A stretch of DNA of 36,095 nucleotides from Terriglobia bacterium (GTDB taxonomy: Bacteria > Pseudomonadota > Alphaproteobacteria > Acetobacterales > Acetobacteraceae), in contig JAIMBF010000023.1 of assembly GCA_023511585.1 (NCBI GenBank), forward strand, positions 1 to 36,095, in the 5' to 3' direction. Positions 5,721 to 12,454 of the stretch are shown here, one piece after another (the first letter of the stretch is position 1; each line of letters begins with the position of its first letter). The notes beneath the pieces are model-generated. The model was not told where the DNA came from. It searched no databases and saw nothing but the letters and a program-made list of their open reading frames with translations. Made by a program: the position numbers and the translations under genes.

Positions 5721-7339
5721 GCGAAGGTCAGCGCCGGGCCAAGCGTGATGCCGGGGCCGGGATAAGCCCCGTTCATCACCGAGTGCATATCGTTGCCGCA
5801 GGCGTAAAGCCCGGAGATCGGCCGCCCGCCTTGGTCCAGCACGCGGGCGTCTTGGTCGGTGGCAAGCCCCGCGCTGGTCCCGAGATCCGCGGCATAGAGG
5901 GCGATGGCGTGGAAGGGCGGCGTTTCCAAAGGCGCGAGGCAAGGGTTGGGCCGGTGGAGCGGATCGCCGAGATAGCGCTGATAGGCATCGCCGCCGCGGC
6001 CGAAGGCGCGGTCGATGCCGGCGCGGGCGTCGTCATTGAAACGGGCCACCGTCTCCTCAAGCGCCGCGGCCTCGATCTTAAGCGCCCGGGCAAGGACGGT
6101 GAGATCCGGCGCCGAGATCAGGTAGCCCGAGCGCTGCCAAGGCTTGGGCGAAAACGGGAACGGCGGGATCGGCCCCAAGCCGTAACGGCGGAGAAATCGG
6201 TTGTCGCAAAGCAGAAAACAGGCCTCTTGCGCCGCCGCGTCGCGAAGCATGGCACGCACGAATTCATGGTAGGAAAGGGCCTCGTTGACGAAGCGCCGCC
6301 CGGCCGCATTGACGGCAATCGAACCCGGCTTGCCGCGATCGGTGACGGTGTGGGGAAAAATCGCCTCGCTGCCGTCGCGGCGAGTGAAACGCGAGACGGG
6401 CGTCCAGAAAGCGCAATCCGCGCCGCTGGCATCCAGTGCTGCGCCGGCGGCGCGCGCAAGGCGGATGCCGTCGCCGCTATTGCCGGAATGAGCGGCCGAG
6501 AAGCGCGCGCCTTTCGGCAAAAGCTCCGCCCGCAGCGCCGGATCGTGCGAAAAGCCGCCGGTTGCGAGGATCACGCCACGGCGCGCGCGGATGGCCTCGC
6601 CCCCGACCCACACGCCGCACACCCGGCCTTCCTCCGTCAAGAGAAGCTCGGCCGTATGGTTGAGGCGGAAATCGACCCCGGCGCGGAGCAGCGAGTAGAA
6701 CAATCGGCCGGCCAAGGCGTTGCCGAGCACGAGCGTGGTGCCGCGGGGATGGGCAAGGCGCTGGCGGCCATAGGCGCCGATCAGCCGCGCGACCCGTGCG
6801 GCGGAACGGAAGGAGCGGGCGAAGTTGCGGAAATGCACAAGGTCGGCCCGCGCGATCATCATGCCGCCGAAGAGCATGAACTCCGGCAGCGGCGGACGGA
6901 GCAGAGCGAAATGCCGCCCCAGCGTGGCGCCGTCGAAGGGGACGGGTTCCAGCACGCGCCCGCCGAGCGCGGCACCCTCTCGGTCCGGGTAATAATCCGG
7001 GTAAGAAGCAACCGGCATGAAGCGAAGCGCGGTGCGGCGCTCCAGCGCCTCGATCGCGGCCGCGGCATGCGCCAGAAAGGCCGCGCGGGCGGCGGCATTC
7101 TGCCCCGCCGGCACGGTTTGCGCGAGATAGCGCCGCGCCGCCTCCACGCTGTCGGGCAAACCGACCGCCGCGGCTTTGGCATTGCCGGGCGCCCAGACCA
7201 TGCCCCCCGAAGTGGCCGTGGTGCCGCCGAGCTGCGCGGTCTTTTCCAACAAGATCACCCGGAGCCCCTCGGCGGCCGCGAGGGCCGCCGCCGCCATACC
7301 CGCCGCGCCGCCGCCGAGCACGACCACGTCGGCCTCCAT
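5681..7339 (-). CDS. FAD-dependent dehydrogenase, 3-ketosteroid dehydrogenase/fumarate reductase superfamily
   Basis: A 552-residue flavoprotein. The N-terminal dinucleotide fold VVVLGGGAAGMAAAALAAAEG (GGGAAG at 9-14) is followed by LLEKTAQLGGTTATSGGMVW, the pattern of the FAD_binding_2 family. The C-terminal FAD-closing segment contains YACGNDMHSVMNGAYPGPG and LGPALTF, closest to the ketosteroid delta1-dehydrogenase-like branch. It has no signal peptide. The start is 18 bases after the stop of the other FAD enzyme, so the two form an operon. Its 3' end overlaps iclR by 40 bases on the opposite strand. The reaction is most likely introduction or reduction of a carbon-carbon double bond next to an electron-withdrawing group. 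Despite the family name there is no sign that steroids are involved. Confidence 0.82.
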   Translation of the reverse strand: MEADVVVLGGGAAGMAAAALAAAEGLRVILLEKTAQLGGTTATSGGMVWAPGNAKAAAVGLPDSVEAARRYLAQTVPAGQNAAARAAFLAHAAAAIEALERRTALRFMPVASYPDYYPDREGAALGGRVLEPVPFDGATLGRHFALLRPPLPEFMLFGGMMIARADLVHFRNFARSFRSAARVARLIGAYGRQRLAHPRGTTLVLGNALAGRLFYSLLRAGVDFRLNHTAELLLTEEGRVCGVWVGGEAIRARRGVILATGGFSHDPALRAELLPKGARFSAAHSGNSGDGIRLARAAGAALDASGADCAFWTPVSRFTRRDGSEAIFPHTVTDRGKPGSIAVNAAGRRFVNEALSYHEFVRAMLRDAAAQEACFLLCDNRFLRRYGLGPIPPFPFSPKPWQRSGYLISAPDLTVLARALKIEAAALEETVARFNDDARAGIDRAFGRGGDAYQRYLGDPLHRPNPCLAPLETPPFHAIALYAADLGTSAGLATDQDARVLDQGGRPISGLYACGNDMHSVMNGAYPGPGITLGPALTFAYLAVRSLSSASG

Positions 7340-7357
7340 GGCGCGCCCCTTAGCCGT

Positions 7358-8896
7358 TCAGGCGAGGCTGGGGGTGGGAAGCAGCGGGCCGAGAGTGGGT
7401 TGTCGGCGCAAGGCGGGCAAATCCTGCGCGGCGGTCTGCCCCGCCAGGCGGCCGAAAACCGCGCCGCTGGTGAGCCCCGTGCCGCCCGGGTAATTGAAAT
7501 AGAACAACCCGCCCACCAATTCGCCCGCGGCATAAAGCCCGGGGATGGGCTGCAAATCCTGATCCAGCACGCGGGCTTGGCGATCAATGCGCAAACCGCC
7601 GAAGGTAAAGGTGATTCCGCAGCCCACCTGATAGGCCTCGAACGGCGGATCCGCGATGGTGTTCGCCCAATTGCTTTTCGGGATCGCAAGGCCCCGCGTG
7701 CCCCGCCCGTCCTTCACATTGGGGTTGAAGGGAACGTCCTGCATGACGGCGGCGTTGTAGCGGCGCACTTCTTCAAGAAACGCCGCCGCGTTCACGCCCT
7801 CGAGCTTGCCCGCCAGTTCCTCGAGCGTATCGGCGCGCACCTTGGTGACCTGCTTGATGCGGTATTCATCGCGCAGGAGGTGAAGCACCTTGGAATCGAA
7901 AACCTGCCAGGCGAAATGCCCCGGCTGGCGCAAAATCTCGCGGCCGTATTTGGCATAGGTGTAGTTGCGAAAATCCGCCCCTTCATCGACGAAACGCCGG
8001 CCTTCGGCATTGACCATAATGCCGAAGGGGTAGGAGTGTTTTTGAAAACCGTCGCCCACGGAAAGGTCGCCGAACTCGGGGGCGTTGAAATCCCACCCCA
8101 CCGCATGGCAGCCGGACCAATTGCCGGCCGGCGCGGCGCCGATGGCCAGCGCCATCTTAATGCCGTCCCCGGTATTGAAGCGGCTGCCGCGGACTTTCGC
8201 CAATTCCCAGCCGGCGCCGAGATAGCGGGTGCGCATCTCGCAATCGGCTTCGAACCCGCCGGAAGCGAGCACCACCGCCGGCGCGAAGAGCATCGACCGC
8301 CCTTGGGGGGTTTTCACCTCCACGCCGCGGATGGCCACCCCATCGGTGAGCAGCCGCACGGCCCGGCTCTGGTAGCGGATCTCGATGCCGCGCTTCTGCC
8401 CTGCCTGACGAAGGGCCGCAATCAGCCCCGGGCCGCCGCCCCAGGCTTCGACCGTGAGCCCGCCCCAAAAGGTGAAACGCCCGCCCACGCGGAAGGCCTG
8501 CCGCCCGTAAATCGGCTGAAAGCGCACCCCGAGCGCGCGCATCCAAGACAGCGTGGCAAAGCTCTGCCGCACGAGGATTTCACAAAGTTCCGGATTGGTG
8601 CGGTTTTGGGTGACACGGAACATGTCGTCGAAAAATTGATCTTCCGTGTAGCTGCCGAAATCGGTGCGGGCGATTTCCTCTTCGCCGAGATCCGGCATCA
8701 GCACGCGCAGGTCTTCTACCCCGCGATACGCCACGCGCATGGCCCCTGCCGTGAAGGCGCTGTTGCCGCCGGCCTCGGTTTCCGGCGCGCGTTCAAGCAA
8801 GACCACCGAAAGCCCCTGTTCCGCGGCCGAAAGCGCGGCACAAAACGCGGCGTTGCCGCCCCCGACCACGATCACGTCGCACGAATTTGCGTTCAC
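7358..8896 (-). CDS. FAD-dependent tricarballylate-dehydrogenase-like oxidoreductase
   Basis: A 512-residue flavoprotein with VIVVGGGNAAFCAALSAAEQG at the N-terminus (GGGNAA at 12-17), then LLERAPETEAGGNSAFTAGAMR, which resembles TcuA, the enzyme that oxidises tricarballylate to cis-aconitate. The middle part has VNAEGRRFVDEG, and the C-terminus has AAGELVGGLFYFNYPGGTG for FAD closure. I use the GTG at 8896 because it follows a G-rich ribosome-binding stretch and gives the canonical start; no upstream ATG fits. It is first in a two-gene operon with the FAD dehydrogenase downstream and is divergent from the cupin gene. No TcuB- or TcuC-like partner is visible, so use of tricarballylate itself is unproven; another polycarboxylate is possible. 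Confidence 0.82.
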   Translation of the reverse strand: MNANSCDVIVVGGGNAAFCAALSAAEQGLSVVLLERAPETEAGGNSAFTAGAMRVAYRGVEDLRVLMPDLGEEEIARTDFGSYTEDQFFDDMFRVTQNRTNPELCEILVRQSFATLSWMRALGVRFQPIYGRQAFRVGGRFTFWGGLTVEAWGGGPGLIAALRQAGQKRGIEIRYQSRAVRLLTDGVAIRGVEVKTPQGRSMLFAPAVVLASGGFEADCEMRTRYLGAGWELAKVRGSRFNTGDGIKMALAIGAAPAGNWSGCHAVGWDFNAPEFGDLSVGDGFQKHSYPFGIMVNAEGRRFVDEGADFRNYTYAKYGREILRQPGHFAWQVFDSKVLHLLRDEYRIKQVTKVRADTLEELAGKLEGVNAAAFLEEVRRYNAAVMQDVPFNPNVKDGRGTRGLAIPKSNWANTIADPPFEAYQVGCGITFTFGGLRIDRQARVLDQDLQPIPGLYAAGELVGGLFYFNYPGGTGLTSGAVFGRLAGQTAAQDLPALRRQPTLGPLLPTPSLA

Positions 8897-8993
8897 TTGC
8901 CCCCCGCTTGGATTTTCAATAGCGATTCAAGAATTCAAGACTGTCGCCAATTCTCACCATATCGGTTGACATTTCTCAATGCCGTATGATCAT

Positions 8994-9030
8994 GGCTGGC
9001 GCTGCGCAAGCAGCGAGCCAAAAAGGAGGG
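8994..9030 (+). promoter_or_regulatory. Hairpin directly before the cupin ribosome-binding site
   Basis: Bases 8994-9019 fold as GGCT, a two-base bulge, CGCTGC, a GCAA tetraloop, GCAGCG and AGCC: ten base pairs capped by a GNRA loop. The stem ends at 9019, right against AAAAAGGAGGG (9020-9030), the ribosome-binding site. A TTGACA box lies at 8966-8971 but a clear -10 does not. The stem could be a 5' UTR stability or translation-control element, or a dyad bound by a regulator. Confidence 0.35.
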
Positions 9031-9037
9031 CCACGTC

Positions 9038-9403
9038 TTGGAACGCCAAGCTTTCGTCCGCCCCATTGCGGAAGTGCCTTGGGATGAGCTGCCCGGCCAT
9101 CACGGTGGGGCGCTTTCGAAGCTCTTGGTTCATCCCGATCGAACCGGTTCCCGCCAGATTGACTATCGCATCTCCTGTTATGCCCCCAAAGCTTACGTGG
9201 CGCTGCATTCCCACAAGCTTCAGGAGCAAGTCTATCATGTGCTGGAAGGCGAGGGGCTGATCGAAATTGCCGGCGAACGGCGCGTGGTGCGGCGCCACGA
9301 CGTGATTTTCCTGCCTCCCGGCGTGCCGCATACGCTGCAGAACACGGGGACGGAAAACCTGGTGTTCATTGTGGCCACCGCCCCGGTGACGGACGAGGCC
9401 TGA
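9038..9403 (+). CDS. Small cupin-domain protein
   Basis: A 121-residue single-domain cupin. Cupin motif 1 is seen as HSHKLQEQVYHVLEGEG (about residues 57-73), with two His and a Glu-type metal ligand set, and motif 2 as LPPGVPHTLQNTG (about 92-104). The start is a TTG at 9038: GGAGGG at 9025-9030 is seven bases upstream and no ATG or GTG fits better. Such proteins are metal-dependent isomerases, dioxygenases or simple binding proteins; the sequence does not decide. It is divergent from the tricarballylate-dehydrogenase-like gene with 141 bases between them, so a shared role in the same catabolic island is reasonable but not shown. Confidence 0.82.
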   Translation: MERQAFVRPIAEVPWDELPGHHGGALSKLLVHPDRTGSRQIDYRISCYAPKAYVALHSHKLQEQVYHVLEGEGLIEIAGERRVVRRHDVIFLPPGVPHTLQNTGTENLVFIVATAPVTDEA

Positions 9404-9409
9404 GCCCGA

Positions 9410-9435
9410 TTCGCAAAGCGCGTGTTTGCTGCGAA
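9410..9435. terminator. Inverted repeat between convergent genes, possible bidirectional terminator
   Basis: TTCGCA (9410-9415) pairs with TGCGAA (9430-9435), and AAA/TTT can extend the stem with a small bulge. It fills the 41-base gap between the cupin and methyltransferase stop codons. There is no proper T-run on either side, so the terminator call rests on position and symmetry. Confidence 0.35.
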
Positions 9436-9444
9436 ACGGTATTT

Positions 9445-10071
9445 CTAAACGTCGACCCCGGTGTGGGATGGTGCGGCGGCAATCACGGAGGCCTCTTTTC
9501 GCTCTCGGCGCCGGAAAATCGTGATGCCCCGGAAGCGATGGTTCGTGGATTTCCACATGCCGATCACGGCCTCGACATCAAAGATATCTTTCCGATACAT
9601 CGGCAGAACCTGATCGAGCCACACCACATGCGCGCCGGGCGAGAGGCGCTGAAGCGCGCGCATCACCAGGTTGCGCTTGATCATGCTGGTTTGATAGCGC
9701 TCGGCATCTTCCACGCTGTAGGGCGGATCGGCCAAAACCAAATCGTAAAGATGCAGCGGCACCTTTTTGAGTGTCTGCGCATCGTCCACATAAGTGGGGT
9801 TCAAAGCCGGGTTGATATCCACCGTATCGCCCGGCAATTCGGCAAGATCGACATGGCCGGAAAAGAGGTGCAGCACGCGGCGCTTGTCGGGGAAGAGAGC
9901 GCGAATGCGACGCAAATACGTAGCCGGATAGCCGCCGTAATAAGCGGAACGGACCCGATAATCGTTCCCCATAATCCAAGTCCCGACAACGCGGCCGTCT
10001 TCCGCGATGAAAAGAGACCTCGGAAACCCGGTTTCCTTGACGTAATTATTGATACGCTCCTCCCACCGCAT
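9445..10071 (-). CDS. Orphan DNA methyltransferase with DPPY motif
   Basis: A 208-residue protein with an S-adenosylmethionine methyltransferase core: the glycine-rich motif I region LHLFSGHVD (about 67-75), an acidic turn TVDINP (83-88), and the catalytic DPPYS (115-119) typical of N6-adenine or N4-cytosine DNA methyltransferases. The order of motifs (FxG before DPPY) and the short length suggest a phage- or solitary-type enzyme with little room for a target recognition domain. No restriction enzyme gene is nearby. The ATG at 10071 is preceded by AAGC and a run of nine G. A longer frame to 10149 is open, but it begins upstream of the best promoter and lacks family features. An RNA or protein substrate cannot be excluded. 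Confidence 0.75.
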   Translation of the reverse strand: MRWEERINNYVKETGFPRSLFIAEDGRVVGTWIMGNDYRVRSAYYGGYPATYLRRIRALFPDKRRVLHLFSGHVDLAELPGDTVDINPALNPTYVDDAQTLKKVPLHLYDLVLADPPYSVEDAERYQTSMIKRNLVMRALQRLSPGAHVVWLDQVLPMYRKDIFDVEAVIGMWKSTNHRFRGITIFRRRERKEASVIAAAPSHTGVDV

Positions 10072-10129
10072 GCTTCCCCCCCCCGTGCCGTTGCGACACG
10101 ATATTGAATCCGATACGTGCCGAGTACAA
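10072..10129 (-). promoter_or_regulatory. Methyltransferase promoter and homopolymeric G9 leader
   Basis: On the minus strand TTGTAC (10129-10124), a 17-base spacer and CAATAT (10106-10101) form a plausible promoter, giving a leader of only about 20 bases. That leader contains nine consecutive G (10084-10076) ending five bases from the ATG, exactly where the Shine-Dalgarno sequence must lie. A homopolymer of this length can change size by replication slippage, which would alter ribosome-binding spacing. The rest of 10130-10292 has no gene that I can support. Confidence 0.45.
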
Positions 10130-10292
10130 GAAGCTTTTCTCTGCCCCAACCGGCAATTCGCTCGTGCCTATTGGGGGCTCTTAGTTTCTCCAACGCCCCC
10201 CTTGCGCCGGCGCGGATCCAGCCCGATAAACCTGCCGGGAACGGCGCCCGATCAGACCAGGGCGCCGGCCGAAAACGAATCCAGGTGCGGCC

Positions 10293-10583
10293 ATGCCAAA
10301 CTCCAACGACACCCGTGCGGACCGGCTCCGCCGGCTGCTGACCGAGCGTTTTGCCCCCGAGGCGCTGGACGTGATCGATGAGAGTGCCCGACATATCGGC
10401 CACGCCGGCGCGCGGCCCGAGGGTGAGACCCACTACCATATCCGCATGATTGCCGCCGCCTTTGCGGGCCAAAACCGGCTGCAGCGCCAGCGCGCGGTTT
10501 ATGCCGCTTTGGCGGAAGAATTTCGCAACGGCATGCACGCGCTGACTTTGGATTTGCGTGCGCCAGGCGAGGCGGCCGAATAA
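10293..10583 (+). CDS. bolA: BolA-family protein
   Basis: A 96-residue BolA/IbaG-type protein. The core HYHIRMIAAAFAGQNRLQRQRAVYAAL (about residues 47-73) and the signature FRNGMHALTLDLRAPGE match the class II KH-like fold. BolA proteins partner with monothiol glutaredoxins in iron-sulfur cluster and iron homeostasis, and some bind DNA. The ATG follows an AGG-containing ribosome-binding site. The gene is divergent from the DNA methyltransferase, and the RHH_4 protein gene starts 82 bases downstream in the same direction. Its His-containing RQR-VY segment has Gln where many homologues have His (RHR), a mild variation. Confidence 0.9.
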   Translation: MPNSNDTRADRLRRLLTERFAPEALDVIDESARHIGHAGARPEGETHYHIRMIAAAFAGQNRLQRQRAVYAALAEEFRNGMHALTLDLRAPGEAAE

Positions 10584-10665
10584 AAAATAGGCCCCGGCGT
10601 TGGTGACCGGCAACGGGATTTTAAGCCTGCCGCTGTCTGATGCAAAAAGACAGGAGGGGGCAGTT

Positions 10666-10953
10666 TTGGCATCAAGCAGACTCGTCAACCGGAACATCGT
10701 CACCGCGCAGGGCCGCACCAGTATGCGTCTGGAGCCCGAGTTTTGGGCCGCTTTGGCGGAAATCTGCAAACTTGAGCGGATCTCGCTGCGAACGTTGATC
10801 GAGCGGATCGAGCAAAGCGGCTATTCCGGAGGGCGCACCAGTGCGGTTCGCGTTTTCGTGCTGGAGTATTTCCGCGCGCGGGCCGCCAAGCCGAAATCCG
10901 ACTCAAGCCACAAAGGCAACGATCCGAACCCCATTGCCCCCGACCTGGCCTAA
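10666..10953 (+). CDS. Ribbon-helix-helix (RHH_4) DNA-binding-type protein
   Basis: A 95-residue protein of the ribbon-helix-helix RHH_4 type common in Alphaproteobacteria. The pattern is NIVTAQGRTSMRLEPEFWAAL, then ISLRTLIERIEQ, then TSAVRVFVLEYFRA: a short strand followed by two helices, with a conserved LEPEFW turn. The TTG at 10666 is chosen because AGGAGG (10652-10657) sits eight bases before it; a longer frame from the GTG at 10600 lacks a ribosome-binding site and adds residues unlike the family. A hydrophilic tail follows residue 75. The target and role are unknown; members are presumed small transcriptional regulators. Confidence 0.82.
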   Translation: MASSRLVNRNIVTAQGRTSMRLEPEFWAALAEICKLERISLRTLIERIEQSGYSGGRTSAVRVFVLEYFRARAAKPKSDSSHKGNDPNPIAPDLA

Positions 10954-10980
10954 ACGGCACGCCGTGCGAACGCGGCGCGC

Positions 10981-11601
10981 TTACTCGCCGAGCGCGGCCT
11001 CTTTTTCTCTGGCCGAAGCCTTGTCGCGATCCTTTTCGCGACCTTTTTCGCGTTCGGCATCCGGCCCGGTGTAAAACTGCGGCCAGCGGCGCTTGATCAC
11101 GGGGCTTGTGGACGCCCAAGCATAACACGTGTTCAACAACGTGGGCGGCCGATCGGCCCTGAGCTCGCGTCGGACGCGTCGGGAAAACATGGTCTGCAAG
11201 GCGGTGGTGGCCATTTGCTGGAGTAATTCCCTCAGATGCGTGCAGCCGACCACGCCGCCCACGCGTTCGGCGGCCGCTTTCAGAAACCCGCGGCGAATGT
11301 CGAGCCCTTCGAGGCGGGAGAAATTCGGCGCGGCCTCCGGGCAAATGCCGTAGGGTCCGGCTTCGGTGGAGGCCTCGCAGCGCACGATGGTGAGTTCCTC
11401 GTTGACGGTCATGCGCATCCACATTTCGTGCAGCGGCTCTCCCGGCGGCAGATAGCCGCGATCGTCGAGCACCACGCCGTGGGTCTTGGTATCCACCAAA
11501 TGCGCTTCCACATCGTAAAGCCCGTCCTCGCGGAGGAAGCCTTCCACCGTGATGGTACGCGTATGAAGTTTTTGCCGCTTGCTTGGCGCGCTCAAGGGCA
11601 T
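10981..11601 (-). CDS. DUF2889 family protein
   Basis: A 206-residue protein matching the DUF2889 family: RTITVEGFLREDGLYDVEAHL near the N-terminus, HEMWMRMTVNEELTIVRCEA in the middle, and GVVGCTHLRELLQQMATTALQT toward the C-terminus, with the conserved GCTHL segment. The last 30 residues are a charged Lys/Arg/Glu stretch (EREKGREKDRDKASAREKE). There is no signal peptide or membrane segment. The family has no established biochemical function that I can state; several members lie beside hydroxyacid or aromatic metabolism genes. GGAG precedes the ATG at normal distance. It ends 28 bases from the convergent RHH_4 gene. Confidence 0.82.
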   Translation of the reverse strand: MPLSAPSKRQKLHTRTITVEGFLREDGLYDVEAHLVDTKTHGVVLDDRGYLPPGEPLHEMWMRMTVNEELTIVRCEASTEAGPYGICPEAAPNFSRLEGLDIRRGFLKAAAERVGGVVGCTHLRELLQQMATTALQTMFSRRVRRELRADRPPTLLNTCYAWASTSPVIKRRWPQFYTGPDAEREKGREKDRDKASAREKEAALGE

Positions 11602-11680
11602 CGGGTCGTCTCCGAATGATGTGTGACACTGCAGCCTATGCAGGAGAAGCGAGGATCATGCCAAGCCGTGCCCATGCAGA

Positions 11681-12454
11681 TCAGACCGGCGGCTCGCCCA
11701 AAACGGGCTCGGCGCCGAGTTCGCGCATCACGCGCATGACCTCTTGGATCGCTTGTTCGGCCGAGGCTTGATCCGTGCCTTTGGCGACAATGGCCACTCC
11801 GTTGTTATCGGCGCGGTAGTAGGGATAGCTTCCCAGCGAAACGCCGGGATAGCGATTTTGGATTTCGGCCAGCGGCGCGGCAATCCGCCCTTCCGGCAGG
11901 TTGCGCGCATGCACGGCCACGGAAACGATCGGCGCACCGCCCGGAAGCGTGGCGGCCAAACGCTCAAACATGGCCTGCATCACGCGCGGCACGCCCGCCA
12001 GCACGTGCACATTGCCGATGCTAAAACCCGGAGCCAGCGAAATCGGGTTTTCGATCAACTTGGCGCCGCGCGGCATGGTGGCCATGCGTTGACGCGCGGG
12101 GTTGAACTCGCCCGGCGGATAGTGGCGCTCGAGCAACGCCCAGGCTTCGGGGTGCGGCTCCCAAGGCACGCCGAACGCGGCCGCGACGCATTCGCTGGTG
12201 ATATCGTCATGCGTCGGGCCGATTCCGCCCGTGGTGAAGACATAGGTATAGCGCGCCCGAACCTCGTTGATGGTGGCGATAATGAAGTCACGCTCGTCCG
12301 GGATAATGCGCACCTCGCGCAGCGCAATGCCTTTCTCGGCCAGGCGCTGAGCCAGAAATTTCACGTTCGTATCCTGCGTGCGGCCGGAGAGGATTTCATT
12401 GCCGATGACCACCACGCAAGCGGTGGGGTTTGCACGCTCAGCCTCCGCATTCAT
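11681..12454 (-). CDS. CinA-like molybdopterin-binding domain protein
   Basis: A 257-residue protein consisting only of the MoaB/MogA-like N-terminal domain of the CinA family. Recognisable are ACVVVIGNEILSGRTQDTN at the N-terminus and TTGGIGPTHDDIT, the pyrophosphatase/ligand-binding loop. The C-terminal nicotinamide-mononucleotide deamidase domain of full-length CinA is absent, as in many alphaproteobacterial homologues that carry it as a separate gene. Known activities of the family are ADP-ribose and CoA pyrophosphatase functions; which applies here is unclear. Its ATG at 12454 overlaps the stop of the GNAT-Nudix gene (ATGA), so the two are translationally coupled. Confidence 0.85.
   Translation of the reverse strand: MNAEAERANPTACVVVIGNEILSGRTQDTNVKFLAQRLAEKGIALREVRIIPDERDFIIATINEVRARYTYVFTTGGIGPTHDDITSECVAAAFGVPWEPHPEAWALLERHYPPGEFNPARQRMATMPRGAKLIENPISLAPGFSIGNVHVLAGVPRVMQAMFERLAATLPGGAPIVSVAVHARNLPEGRIAAPLAEIQNRYPGVSLGSYPYYRADNNGVAIVAKGTDQASAEQAIQEVMRVMRELGAEPVLGEPPV

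Noticed and set aside
5681-7339. Steroid catabolism suggested by the ketosteroid-dehydrogenase resemblance
   Set aside because: No other steroid-degradation genes are present and this superfamily acts on many non-steroid acids.
5594-8989. 1131-residue reading frame on the plus strand
   Set aside because: It is antisense to two well-defined FAD enzymes. Its Arg/Gly/His-rich composition is the usual result of codon-position GC bias on the opposite strand.
10072-10149. N-terminal extension of the DNA methyltransferase to 10149
   Set aside because: It lies across the best promoter, lacks a ribosome-binding site, and its Cys/Ser/Arg-rich residues do not resemble the family. I kept it only as the alternative discussed with the G9 tract.
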